Part shown: piece by piece, positions 24,894-33,303 of the stretch
How the letters are laid out: every line of letters starts with the position of its first letter
How positions within the stretch are numbered: position 1 is the first letter of the stretch
Assembly (NCBI GenBank): GCA_902522775.1
Contig: CABYWQ010000009.1
Span: forward strand, 1 to 38,000
From: Eutrophosalina sp902522775
GTDB lineage: Bacteria; Bacteroidota; Bacteroidia; Flavobacteriales; Flavobacteriaceae
Direction: 5' to 3'
DNA length: 38,000 nucleotides
Position numbers and translations under genes: made by a program
Notes under the pieces: generated by a model
Told to the model about the DNA's origin: nothing
The model's input: only the letters and a program-made list of their open reading frames with translations
Databases searched by the model: none

Positions 24894-26125
24894 AAAAAAT
24901 TCAGATAAAACCATCTGATTTGTTAAAAAACTCAAGCATTAAAATATCAGGCTCAAAAAGTGAGTCAAACAGAGTTTTAATTTTAAATTCAATATATAAA
25001 AATATTAAAGTCAGTAACCTTTCAAACTCAGATGACACCATTTTACTTAAAAGTGCACTTGATAATCTAAATGAAAAAATTGACATTCATCATGCAGGTA
25101 CTGCCATGAGATTTCTAACTGCATATCTATCAACAGTTGATGGTAAAAGATTTATACTAACTGGATCTAAAAGAATGAAAGAAAGACCTATTGGTATTTT
25201 AGTTGAAGCATTAAAAGATCTGGGTTTTCAAATTAATTATTTGGAAAAAAACGGTTTTCCTCCGTTAAAAATTTTTGGAAATAAAGGCAAAATATCAAAT
25301 ATAAGTCTTGATTCAAATGTTAGTAGTCAATTTATTAGTGCTTTAATTCTCATAGCACCCACTTTAGAAAACGGTTTAAAAATTAAACTTGAGGGTAAAA
25401 TTATTTCAAAGCCATACATAAATTTGACTTTAAAAGTTCTAAAAAAAATAGGAATTTCATATTCATTTAAAAAAAATATAATAGAAATTAAAAATGTAAA
25501 AAAAATAAGAAATAATGATTATTTAATAGAATCTGATTGGACCTCTTTATCTTATTTTTATTCAATCGTAGCAGTGAATAAAAAAATAAATATCAAACTA
25601 AATAATTTCTTTAAAGATTCATTTCAAGGTGACAGTATTTTGAATAAGTTTTTTATTGATCTTGGAGTTGAAACAAAATTTTTAAATGCAAACGAAATAC
25701 TATTGTCTCCAATAAAAAAATATAAAAAACCAAACAAATTGTCATTAAATTTAATTGATTCACCAGATCTTGCTCAAACAATTGCAGTGACATGTATGGC
25801 CTTGAAGATCCCTGTTGAAATAACTGGTTTACAGACTTTAAAAATAAAAGAAACTGATAGAATTTTGGCGTTGAACAATGAACTTACAAAGTTTGGCGCA
25901 AAAATTAAATATGATGATTCAAGTATTGTTATTTATCCTCCAAAAGAAATTAAGAAAAATATTAATATAGAGACATATAATGATCATCGAATGGCTCTAT
26001 CTCTAGCACCTTTGGGTTTAATTGTCCCAATAACCATAAATGATCCAGAAGTAATAACAAAATCGTTTCCTGAATATTGGAATAATCTTTCTGAATTAGG
26101 ATTTAATTTAAAAAATCTAAATTAA
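24890..26125 (+). CDS. aroA: 3-phosphoshikimate 1-carboxyvinyltransferase (EPSP synthase)
   Basis: The sixth shikimate-pathway step joins shikimate 3-phosphate and phosphoenolpyruvate. The 411-residue protein shows SGSKSESNRVLIL, HAGTAMRFLTAYL, the ERPIGILVEAL segment, KIKETDRILALNNEL and YNDHRMALSLAPLGL, which hold the known substrate-binding Lys, Arg and Glu residues. The N-terminal HAGTAMR and RPI context is of the flavobacterial type with slightly degenerate motifs (for example HAGT rather than NAGT). It is the last gene of the leader-controlled operon; a fresh promoter follows for queA. Confidence 0.95.
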   Translation: MKKIQIKPSDLLKNSSIKISGSKSESNRVLILNSIYKNIKVSNLSNSDDTILLKSALDNLNEKIDIHHAGTAMRFLTAYLSTVDGKRFILTGSKRMKERPIGILVEALKDLGFQINYLEKNGFPPLKIFGNKGKISNISLDSNVSSQFISALILIAPTLENGLKIKLEGKIISKPYINLTLKVLKKIGISYSFKKNIIEIKNVKKIRNNDYLIESDWTSLSYFYSIVAVNKKINIKLNNFFKDSFQGDSILNKFFIDLGVETKFLNANEILLSPIKKYKKPNKLSLNLIDSPDLAQTIAVTCMALKIPVEITGLQTLKIKETDRILALNNELTKFGAKIKYDDSSIVIYPPKEIKKNINIETYNDHRMALSLAPLGLIVPITINDPEVITKSFPEYWNNLSELGFNLKNLN

Positions 26126-26137
26126 ATCCAATTTTAC

Positions 26138-26169
26138 TTGACATCCCCTGTTCTCTGAATGTATATTTG
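26138..26169 (+). promoter_or_regulatory. Promoter of the queA-rlmN operon
   Basis: TTG at 26138-26140 and an exact -7 box TATATTTG at 26162-26169 are 21 bp apart, matching the Bacteroidota promoter pattern. The queA ATG lies 15 bp further on. It is one of the two best promoter matches in the window. Confidence 0.65.
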
Positions 26170-26184
26170 CTAAATTAATATAAT

Positions 26185-27234
26185 ATGAAACTATCTAATT
26201 TTAATTATGACCTCCCAAAAGAATTATTAGCAGAATACCCCTCTGATCAAAGAGATGAATCAAAATTGATGATTTTAAACAGAGATACCCAAAAAATTGA
26301 ACATAAATTATTCAAAGATATAATTGATTATTTTGATGACGGTGATGTATTTATCCTAAATGATACAAAAGTTTTTCCGGCAAGATTAATGGGTAATAAA
26401 GAAAAAACAGGAGCTAGGATTGAAGTTTTTCTTTTAAGAGAACTTAGTAGAGATCAGAGATTATGGGATGTTCTTGTAGATCCCGCTAGAAAAATTAGAA
26501 TTGGTAATAAACTATATTTTGGTAATGATGATAGTTTAGTTGCAGAAGTTATTGATAATACAACATCAAGAGGAAGAACCTTGAGGTTTTTATATGATGG
26601 ATCATATGATCAATTTAGAGAAAAATTACTTGAATTAGGTCAAACACCTCTTCCTAAGTATATTAAAAGAGATGAGGAAGATTTTGACAAAGAAAGATAT
26701 CAAACCATTTATGCAAAGAATGAAGGAGCTGTAGCAGCTCCTACTGCTGGACTGCATTTTTCTAAGCACCTTTTAAAGAGACTACAAATTAAGGGTGTTA
26801 ATCTATCTGAACTGACACTGCATGTTGGTTTAGGCACCTTCAACCCTGTTGAAGTTGAAGATCTTTCTAAACATAAAATGGATTCTGAGGAGTTGTTTAT
26901 TAATCAACCAGCTGTTGATATTGTAAATCAAGCTAAACTGAATAAGAAAAAAGTTTGTGCTGTTGGTACTACAGTTATGAGAGGTTTGGAATCTTCGGTT
27001 TCATCAGTTGGAACATTAAATCCTTATGTAGGTTGGACACACAAGTTTATTTTCCCGCCATATGATTTTAATATAGCAAATTCATTAATAACAAACTTTC
27101 ATATGCCAAAATCTACTTTATTAATGATGGTGTCTGCTTTTGCAGGTCATGATTTTATGATGGATGCATACCAAGAAGCAATTAAGAAGAAATATAGATT
27201 TTATTCCTATGGAGATGCTATGTTAATTATTTAG
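26185..27234 (+). CDS. queA: S-adenosylmethionine:tRNA ribosyltransferase-isomerase
   Basis: The 349-residue enzyme transfers the ribosyl part of SAM to preQ1 in tRNA, making epoxyqueuosine. Family motifs run from the N-terminus (FNYDLPKELLAEYPSDQRDE) through FILNDTKVFPARLMG, TPLPKYIKRDEEDFDKERYQ, AAPTAGLHFSKHLL, THVGL-like LTLHVGLGTFNPVEVEDL and the C-terminal NFHMPKSTLLMMVSAFAG. It heads an operon with rlmN 1 bp downstream; both encode SAM-using RNA modification enzymes. No preQ1 riboswitch is seen before it. Confidence 0.97.
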   Translation: MKLSNFNYDLPKELLAEYPSDQRDESKLMILNRDTQKIEHKLFKDIIDYFDDGDVFILNDTKVFPARLMGNKEKTGARIEVFLLRELSRDQRLWDVLVDPARKIRIGNKLYFGNDDSLVAEVIDNTTSRGRTLRFLYDGSYDQFREKLLELGQTPLPKYIKRDEEDFDKERYQTIYAKNEGAVAAPTAGLHFSKHLLKRLQIKGVNLSELTLHVGLGTFNPVEVEDLSKHKMDSEELFINQPAVDIVNQAKLNKKKVCAVGTTVMRGLESSVSSVGTLNPYVGWTHKFIFPPYDFNIANSLITNFHMPKSTLLMMVSAFAGHDFMMDAYQEAIKKKYRFYSYGDAMLII

Positions 27235-27235
27235 G

Positions 27236-28276
27236 ATGTCAAATGAGAATGATGATATTCGTTCGATTAGTTTTGATAAACTAAATAACTTTATTCAAAA
27301 GAATAACTTTCCTTCATATAGATCTAATCAGATTTTCAATTGGATTAATAAAACCAAACTTAGAAGTTTTGATGATATGACAAACATCCCTAAAAGTTTA
27401 GTAAAACTTTTGAAAGAAAACTTTGTAATTAATGTTACAAATATATTATCTAAACAGGTTAGTAATGATTCAACAATTAAATTTGCAATTAAACTTCATG
27501 ATAATTTAGTTGTCGAAGCGGTTTTGATTCCGTCAGGAAAGAGAGTAACAGCATGTGTTTCAAGTCAGGTGGGATGTAGCCTTGATTGTGAATTCTGTGC
27601 AACATCAAAGCTTTTGAGGATGAGGAATCTTCACTCTTATGAAATTTTTGATCAAATAATGATTTTAAATTCACAATCTCTTAAAAATTATTCATTACCT
27701 ATTTCAAATATTGTATTTATGGGCATGGGAGAGCCTCTACTTAATTATAAAAATGTAATAGAATCTATAAAATTAATAACTAGTGAAGACGGAATTAAAA
27801 TTTCAAATAAAAAAATAACCTTATCTACATCTGGAATCTCAAAAATGATTATAAAAATGTCGGATGATAATATTAAATTCAATCTTGCTGTTTCACTACA
27901 CTCTGCTGTTGAAGAGACCAGGAACATAATTATGCCTTTTTCAAAATCCTTTCCTTTAGATAAATTAATTAATAGTCTTGATTATTGGTATAAAAAAACA
28001 AAAAGAAAAGTGACTTTTGAATATTTAATCTGGAAAGGAATTAACGATGATTTAGAGCACATTGAAGCCTTAGTAAAAATTTGTAAAAGAATTCCCTCTA
28101 AAGTTAATTTAATTGAATACAACAGTATTGATAATCCTACATTCAAAAAAGCTGATGATTTTTGGGTAGATAGTTACCTAAAAATATTAAAGAAAAATAA
28201 AATTCCAGTTTCTCTTAGAAGATCAAGGGGTCAAGATATCAATGCAGCTTGTGGTCAATTGGCAAATAAACATTAA
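27236..28276 (+). CDS. rlmN: 23S rRNA (adenine2503-C2)-methyltransferase, radical SAM
   Basis: The 346-residue enzyme methylates A2503 of 23S rRNA and A37 of some tRNAs. The iron-sulfur cluster motif is Cys114-x3-Cys118-x2-Cys121 in QVGCSLDCEFCATS. FMGMGEPLLN, KITLSTSGI and LAVSLHSAVEETRN are further radical-SAM methylase signatures. The C-terminal RRSRGQDINAACGQLA supplies the conserved catalytic cysteine that forms the protein-RNA intermediate. The start ATG is 1 bp after the queA stop region. Confidence 0.96.
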   Translation: MSNENDDIRSISFDKLNNFIQKNNFPSYRSNQIFNWINKTKLRSFDDMTNIPKSLVKLLKENFVINVTNILSKQVSNDSTIKFAIKLHDNLVVEAVLIPSGKRVTACVSSQVGCSLDCEFCATSKLLRMRNLHSYEIFDQIMILNSQSLKNYSLPISNIVFMGMGEPLLNYKNVIESIKLITSEDGIKISNKKITLSTSGISKMIIKMSDDNIKFNLAVSLHSAVEETRNIIMPFSKSFPLDKLINSLDYWYKKTKRKVTFEYLIWKGINDDLEHIEALVKICKRIPSKVNLIEYNSIDNPTFKKADDFWVDSYLKILKKNKIPVSLRRSRGQDINAACGQLANKH

Positions 28277-28287
28277 TTTAACAAAAA

Positions 28288-29265
28288 GTGAAAAAGGTAT
28301 TTAAAATTAGAGAACCTATTTCTAATGAAATGGAAATTTTTGAAGAAAAATTTTCCAGTTTAATGTTGACAAAAGTACCTTTATTAAATAGGATTACGCA
28401 TTATATAATAAAAAGAAAAGGTAAGCAAATGAGACCGATGCTTATCTTTTTATGCTCTAAACTTTTATCAAATGGTAATGTTAATGATAAAGTATACAGA
28501 GGAGCATCTGTTATTGAATTGATACATACTGCCACATTAATTCATGATGATGTTGTTGATGATAGTAAGAGAAGAAGGGGGTTTTTTTCAATCAATGCAA
28601 TTTGGAAAAATAAAATAGCTGTTTTGGTTGGGGATTTTTTACTTTCAAAAGGAATGCTTTTATGCATTGAAAATAAAGATTTTGATTTATTAGAAATTAT
28701 ATCTGATTCTGTTAAAAATATGAGTGAAGGAGAGCTTCTTCAAATTGAAAAAGCTAAAAAATTAGATATTGAGGAAGATATTTATTTTGAGATAATTACA
28801 AAAAAAACAGCATCTCTAATAAGTTCTTGTTGTAAAATTGCTGCTTCTGGAATTGGTAGTCAAGATAAAGAAAAAAAAATGATTGGAGAGTTAGGAGTTT
28901 CAATCGGCATTGCTTTTCAAATAAAAGATGATTTATTCGATTACGGAAAAAAGAAAATAGGTAAGCCAAGAGGAATTGATATTAGAGAAAAAAAATTAAC
29001 ATTACCACTAATATATTCAATTAATAAATCTGATAAAACAAAAAAGAGATGGCTAATAAGTTCAATAAAAAAAAACAGTAAAGACAAGAAGGTTGTTAAT
29101 CAAATAATCGATTATGTAAAGCAAACAGGGGGGTTAGACTATTCAATAAAAAAGATGAATGAATACCACAAAAAAGCTCTAGTTATATTAGAAAAATTTC
29201 CCAAAAATAAATACAATGAAGCATTAAAAGAAATGATTCATTATGTTATTGAAAGAGATTATTAA
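28288..29265 (+). CDS. Trans-polyprenyl diphosphate synthase
   Basis: A 325-residue prenyl chain elongation enzyme. The first Asp-rich motif is HDDVVDDSKRRRG (Asp87, Asp88, Asp91) with its following Arg residues; the second is FQIKDDLFDY. KGKQMRPML supplies the isopentenyl-diphosphate-binding Lys and Arg. The long first-motif spacing and overall length favour a medium- or long-chain enzyme making the menaquinone side chain, but chain length cannot be read reliably. The start is GTG at 28288; no in-frame ATG gives the full N-terminus. It lies 11 bp after rlmN and 9 bp before dnaG. Confidence 0.9.
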   Translation: MKKVFKIREPISNEMEIFEEKFSSLMLTKVPLLNRITHYIIKRKGKQMRPMLIFLCSKLLSNGNVNDKVYRGASVIELIHTATLIHDDVVDDSKRRRGFFSINAIWKNKIAVLVGDFLLSKGMLLCIENKDFDLLEIISDSVKNMSEGELLQIEKAKKLDIEEDIYFEIITKKTASLISSCCKIAASGIGSQDKEKKMIGELGVSIGIAFQIKDDLFDYGKKKIGKPRGIDIREKKLTLPLIYSINKSDKTKKRWLISSIKKNSKDKKVVNQIIDYVKQTGGLDYSIKKMNEYHKKALVILEKFPKNKYNEALKEMIHYVIERDY

Positions 29266-29274
29266 ATTTATATT

Positions 29275-31203
29275 GTGATATCAAAGATTACTATAGATAA
29301 AGTATTTGAAACTGCATTAGTTGAAGAAGTAATAGGTGATTTTATTCAACTAAAAAAATCTGGCTCAAACTTTAAAGGTCTGAGTCCTTTTAGTGATGAA
29401 AAAACACCAAGTTTTATGGTATCTCCAGCTAAGCAAATTTGGAAAGATTTTAGTAGTGGTAAAGGTGGTAATGTAGTAGCTTTTTTAATGGAACATGAGC
29501 AGTTATCATATCCCGAAGCAATAAAGTACTTAGCTAAAAAATATAATATTGAAATTGAAGAAACACAACTTTCTGAAAAACAAAAAGAGAAAATAAATGA
29601 AAAAGAAAAACTATTTATAATAACTGATATAGCTAAAAACTTTTTTGTTAAACAACTTTATGAGTCAGATTTTGGAAATAATATTGCTAAAAGTTATTTA
29701 ATTGAAAGAGGATTCAATGATTCAATAATTGAAAGATTTGATGTAGGTTGTTTAACTAATTCAATTGATGATTTAAAAAATTTTCTAATTGGTAAAAAAT
29801 ATAAAATTGATGATTTATATTCTTTAGGATTAGTTTCTTCAAACACCAATAATGATGTATATAAATCACGCATAATATTTCCAATTAAAACAATTTCTGG
29901 AAGGACAGCTGGCTTTGGTGCAAGAACACTAAAATCTAATTATAAATCGGCAAAATATATTAATAGTCCTGAATCAATCATTTACAATAAAAGTAAAATT
30001 TTATATGGTTTATATAACTCTAAAAGTGAAATTGTAAAAAGAGATAATTGTTATATAGTTGAGGGTTATACTGATGTGCTTAGATTTCACCAAAAAGATA
30101 TTAAAAATGTTGTTTCCTCATCAGGAACTGCAATGTCTACTGATCAAATTAATCTAATTAGAAGATTGACTAAGAATATTACAATGCTCTATGATTCGGA
30201 TAAAGCTGGTATAAGTGCAACTGTTCGTAGTATTGATATGATTTTAGAACAAAATATGAATGTAAATATAGTTTTGTTTCCAGAAAGTGAAGACCCTGAT
30301 AGTTTTGCAAGAAATAAGGAAAGTAAAGAAATAATTAATTACCTAGATGAAAACTCAATAGACTTTATTGAATTTAAAGCGAAGCTACTAAAAGAATCTC
30401 TTAAAAAATCACCAATAGAAAAGGCTAGAATAATAAATGAAATAATTTTAAGTATTTCAAAAATTCCTGACAGAATAAAACAAGAAATTTATATTAAACA
30501 TTGTTCTGAAATTATGAATATTTCTGAAAATACTTTATTTAATGTTTTAGCTCAACAATTAGCTTCAAAAAAACAATCTAAACTTTTAAAAAATCAGAAA
30601 CAGAATATTTTTATTGAAAATAAAAGAATTGATCAAATTTTTGAGTTGGAAAAAAAAATTATTGAGATTTTGGTATTATATGGTGATCGAAGAACATCAT
30701 TTGACGAAATTAAATTAATTAAAAATGATAGGGGTGATTTTACGTATAAGCCTGTAAAAGTAGAGTCGCTGGTTTATGAAAAAATTTTTCTTGATTTACA
30801 GTCTGATGAAGTTGAATTTGCTAATGATAATTTCAAGATTCTTTATAATCTACTAATTAGTGAATTTCAAAAAAACGATAGTTTTAATCCAAAAACTTTT
30901 TTAAATACATTAAGTGAAGATCTATCCAACTTAGTAACTACAATTTTAATGAATGAAGATGTTTATCAGTTACATAACTGGGAAACTAAAAATATTTTTG
31001 TGAAGAAAAAATTAAAATCGATTTCTCAGTTGGTTACTGAAACTATTTTAACACTCAGGACCTTGTTGATTAATAAAAAAGTTGGCGAATTGAGTAGACA
31101 AAAAGACAATGGCGAAAACTTAAATCAAGATCTTTTAGATGAAATAGTTAACTATTATCAGTTAAAATCTTTGTTATCAAAAAAACTAAATAGAGTTATT
31201 TAG
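29275..31203 (+). CDS. dnaG: DNA primase with degenerate zinc-binding domain
   Basis: The 642-residue primase makes RNA primers at the replication fork. The N-terminal domain (about 1-100) keeps the CHC2 fold landmarks (SPFSDEKTPSFMVSP, GKGGNVVAFLMEHE) but the four zinc ligands are absent: Ser37 and Ser40 replace Cys and His, and Asp58 and Ser61 replace the two later Cys. The TOPRIM catalytic domain is intact, with VEGYTDVLRF and LYDSDKAG. The C-terminal part (about 430-642) is the helicase-interacting helical region, divergent in sequence. The start is GTG at 29275. Its stop overlaps convergent nadE by 8 bp. I recall that other Flavobacteriia DnaG proteins show the same loss, so it is probably lineage-wide. 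Confidence 0.94.
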   Translation: MISKITIDKVFETALVEEVIGDFIQLKKSGSNFKGLSPFSDEKTPSFMVSPAKQIWKDFSSGKGGNVVAFLMEHEQLSYPEAIKYLAKKYNIEIEETQLSEKQKEKINEKEKLFIITDIAKNFFVKQLYESDFGNNIAKSYLIERGFNDSIIERFDVGCLTNSIDDLKNFLIGKKYKIDDLYSLGLVSSNTNNDVYKSRIIFPIKTISGRTAGFGARTLKSNYKSAKYINSPESIIYNKSKILYGLYNSKSEIVKRDNCYIVEGYTDVLRFHQKDIKNVVSSSGTAMSTDQINLIRRLTKNITMLYDSDKAGISATVRSIDMILEQNMNVNIVLFPESEDPDSFARNKESKEIINYLDENSIDFIEFKAKLLKESLKKSPIEKARIINEIILSISKIPDRIKQEIYIKHCSEIMNISENTLFNVLAQQLASKKQSKLLKNQKQNIFIENKRIDQIFELEKKIIEILVLYGDRRTSFDEIKLIKNDRGDFTYKPVKVESLVYEKIFLDLQSDEVEFANDNFKILYNLLISEFQKNDSFNPKTFLNTLSEDLSNLVTTILMNEDVYQLHNWETKNIFVKKKLKSISQLVTETILTLRTLLINKKVGELSRQKDNGENLNQDLLDEIVNYYQLKSLLSKKLNRVI

Positions 31204-31987
31204 TATTTACATCTTCAGGAATTATACAAATGGGAATAGGTTCCATTTTATGTTTGTTCGAAGAATTGAAAAAATTTAAAATATTGTAAACATCTTTTTC
31301 TCTTGAACTAAGTTCATTAAAATTTATCTTTTCTTCAATTTGTTTCATTGCTTTTTCAAGTTCTTCATAAGTTGCACCAATTTGATCCTCATCAGTTCTT
31401 GAATCATCCCAAAGTCCGTCCGTTGGAGGAGCTTTAATTATTTCATTACTGATACCTAGATGTATTGCTATATTTCTAACATCAGTTTTAATAAGGTCAG
31501 CAATTGGAGATAAGTCAACACCTCCATCACCATATTTGGTGTAGAAACCAATTCCAAAATCTTCAACTTTATTTCCTGTACCTACAACTAAAAAATTATT
31601 AATTGTAGCATAATAGTAAAGAGTAGTCATGCGAAGTCGTGATCTTGAATTGGCCAAAGCTAGTAGATTGTGCTTTGAATTGATTTTTTGAATTTTGCCA
31701 GAGAATTTTGAAAATGATTCTGATAAATCAATTAATTCTGAACTCACGTTTGAAAATTTATTCTTTAGCCATTTTATATGGTTTTTAGATCTTTCCAGCT
31801 CAAAAGTAGTTTGATTTATTGGCATTTCTAAACATAGTGTTGGGTGCCCTGTAGATGCAGCAAGGGTTGATGTCACAGCTGAGTCAATTCCTCCAGAAAT
31901 ACCAATAACATATCCTTTTGTTTTTGAATCAATTGTGTAATTATTTAACCAATTAACAATGTGTTTGGTTACCTTTGAATAATTCAT
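31196..31987 (-). CDS. nadE: NH3-dependent NAD+ synthetase
   Basis: The 263-residue enzyme amidates nicotinic acid adenine dinucleotide to NAD+. The ATP pyrophosphatase loop SGGIDS spans residues 31-36. Later motifs are LALANSRSRLRMTTLYYYA, VVGTGNKVEDFGIGFYTKYG, GDGGVDLSPIADL and APPTDGLWDDSRTDEDQIG, all typical. There is no glutaminase domain, so ammonia is the nitrogen source. Its coding start is only 15 bp from the divergent gldB start, and its 3' end overlaps dnaG. Confidence 0.96.
   Translation of the reverse strand: MNYSKVTKHIVNWLNNYTIDSKTKGYVIGISGGIDSAVTSTLAASTGHPTLCLEMPINQTTFELERSKNHIKWLKNKFSNVSSELIDLSESFSKFSGKIQKINSKHNLLALANSRSRLRMTTLYYYATINNFLVVGTGNKVEDFGIGFYTKYGDGGVDLSPIADLIKTDVRNIAIHLGISNEIIKAPPTDGLWDDSRTDEDQIGATYEELEKAMKQIEEKINFNELSSREKDVYNILNFFNSSNKHKMEPIPICIIPEDVNTK
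31970..31977 (+). promoter_or_regulatory. Putative -7 element for gldB, inside nadE
   Basis: TACCTTTG matches TAnnTTTG on the plus strand, 25 bp before the gldB ATG, within the first codons of nadE on the other strand. No matching -33 element was found. Confidence 0.35.
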
Positions 31988-32002
31988 AATTATAAAATAT
32001 TA

Positions 32003-32971
32003 ATGTATCAAATTTACTGCCAAAATAATTTATTCAAAATACAATATAAAATCATTTCATTTTTTATCTTGATAATGCTAATTGGATGTAATAATAAATC
32101 AACAAATAATTATGAAAATATAATTATTGATAGATTTGAAAAAAAATTTTTTAATATTCAACCTGACTCATTAAAAATTTTAATAAATCAATATCCATAT
32201 TTATTTCCCTCTAGTTTTAGTAATGAAGAATGGTTAAATATTAAGAATGATTCAATTAGAAAAATTATATTTAATGAAACTCAAGTTGAATTTAAAAATG
32301 ATTATTTAAGCAGAGATATATCAAAATTATATTATAGATTATCAGACCAATTTTCAAATTTTAATTCTCCAAAAATAATTACAATAAATAATGGTTTAGA
32401 TTATCAATATAAATTAATTGATATAGATTCTTTAGTATTATTATCATTGGACTGTTATTTGGATAATGATGAATTGTATAAAGCTATTCCAGACTATATC
32501 TCACAAAAAATGAATAAAAATTATTTGATAAGAGACTTAGCCGAAAAATTAATATCAAGATATGTAACTTATCCAACAAATCGTCAATTCCTAGACAAGA
32601 TTATTTATTATGGTAAAATTTATAATCTTATGATTAACAACCTTGATTTTAACGAGGCAAATGCCTTATATTACAATGAAAAAGAAATTCTTTGGGCAAA
32701 AGATAATGAAAAAGAGGTTTGGAAATTTTTTATTGAAAATGAAATTTTATTTAATACTTCAAATATTTTAGTTGAAAGATTTATAAATTTTAGGCCGTAT
32801 TCTAAGTTTGGTATTTCAATAGACTATGACTCTTCTCCAATGATTGGAAAGTGGATTGGTTATAAAATTGTAAAAGCATATTTAAAATCCAATAATAAAA
32901 CTATTGAAGAAATTTTAAATATGAATGAGTATGAATTATATTTAAATTCTAATTATAAACCTGGATTATGA
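32003..32971 (+). CDS. gldB: Gliding motility lipoprotein GldB
   Basis: A 322-residue lipoprotein required for gliding and type IX secretion in Flavobacterium johnsoniae. The signal peptide ends in the lipobox LIGC with the lipidated cysteine at Cys29. The mature part begins with a charged segment (IIDRFEKKFFNI) and contains FNSPKIITINNGLDYQYK, LLSLDCYLDNDELYKAIPDYI and the C-terminal NFRPYSKFGISIDYDSSPMIG followed by IGYKIVKAY, which resemble the GldB family. It overlaps gldC by 4 bp, the same order as in other Flavobacteriia, which supports the call. Presence does not prove motility, since these genes also serve secretion. Confidence 0.88.
   Translation: MYQIYCQNNLFKIQYKIISFFILIMLIGCNNKSTNNYENIIIDRFEKKFFNIQPDSLKILINQYPYLFPSSFSNEEWLNIKNDSIRKIIFNETQVEFKNDYLSRDISKLYYRLSDQFSNFNSPKIITINNGLDYQYKLIDIDSLVLLSLDCYLDNDELYKAIPDYISQKMNKNYLIRDLAEKLISRYVTYPTNRQFLDKIIYYGKIYNLMINNLDFNEANALYYNEKEILWAKDNEKEVWKFFIENEILFNTSNILVERFINFRPYSKFGISIDYDSSPMIGKWIGYKIVKAYLKSNNKTIEEILNMNEYELYLNSNYKPGL
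32009..32039 (-). promoter_or_regulatory. Promoter of nadE, inside gldB
   Basis: On the minus strand TTTTG (32039-32035) is followed after 18 bp by TAAATTTG (32016-32009), an exact match to the -7 consensus TAnnTTTG. The nadE ATG lies 21 bp further down. The promoter therefore lies inside the gldB signal peptide coding region. Confidence 0.5.
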
Positions 32972-33303
32972 TTTCAAAAAAAACAGATATAGTAATAAAT
33001 GTTGAATTAGATGAAAATAAAATACCTGAAAAAATGAGTTGGTCAGCCAAAGATGGAGGAATAACTGATCAACAAACCAAAGCTTTTTTATTTTCTTCTT
33101 GGGACCACATAAATAAGGAAACTATGAAAATTGATTTATGGACTAAGGACATGCCAGTTGACGAAATGAATGTGTTTATTTATCAAACACTTGTTAGTTT
33201 ATCTCAATCTTTTTTTAAAGCAACCAATAACGAAAAAATGACAGATACTTTCAAGCAGTTTTGTGATTATTTTTCAGAGAAGCTGGACTTAAAAAAAAAT
33301 TAA
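32968..33303 (+). CDS. gldC: Gliding motility protein GldC
   Basis: The 111-residue soluble protein has no signal peptide. Family-typical stretches are IPEKMSWSAKDGGI, the AFLFSSWDHINKETMKIDLW segment and VDEMNVFIYQTLVSLSQSF. GldC enhances gliding in F. johnsoniae and is thought to stabilise GldB; exact biochemistry is unknown. It overlaps gldB by 4 bp. Its TAA overlaps the TAA of convergent engB. Confidence 0.93.
   Translation: MISKKTDIVINVELDENKIPEKMSWSAKDGGITDQQTKAFLFSSWDHINKETMKIDLWTKDMPVDEMNVFIYQTLVSLSQSFFKATNNEKMTDTFKQFCDYFSEKLDLKKN

Noticed and set aside
26126..26184. preQ1 or other riboswitch before queA
   Set aside because: The gap is only 59 bp and is filled by a -33/-7 promoter with a 15-bp remaining leader; no aptamer-like pairing was seen.
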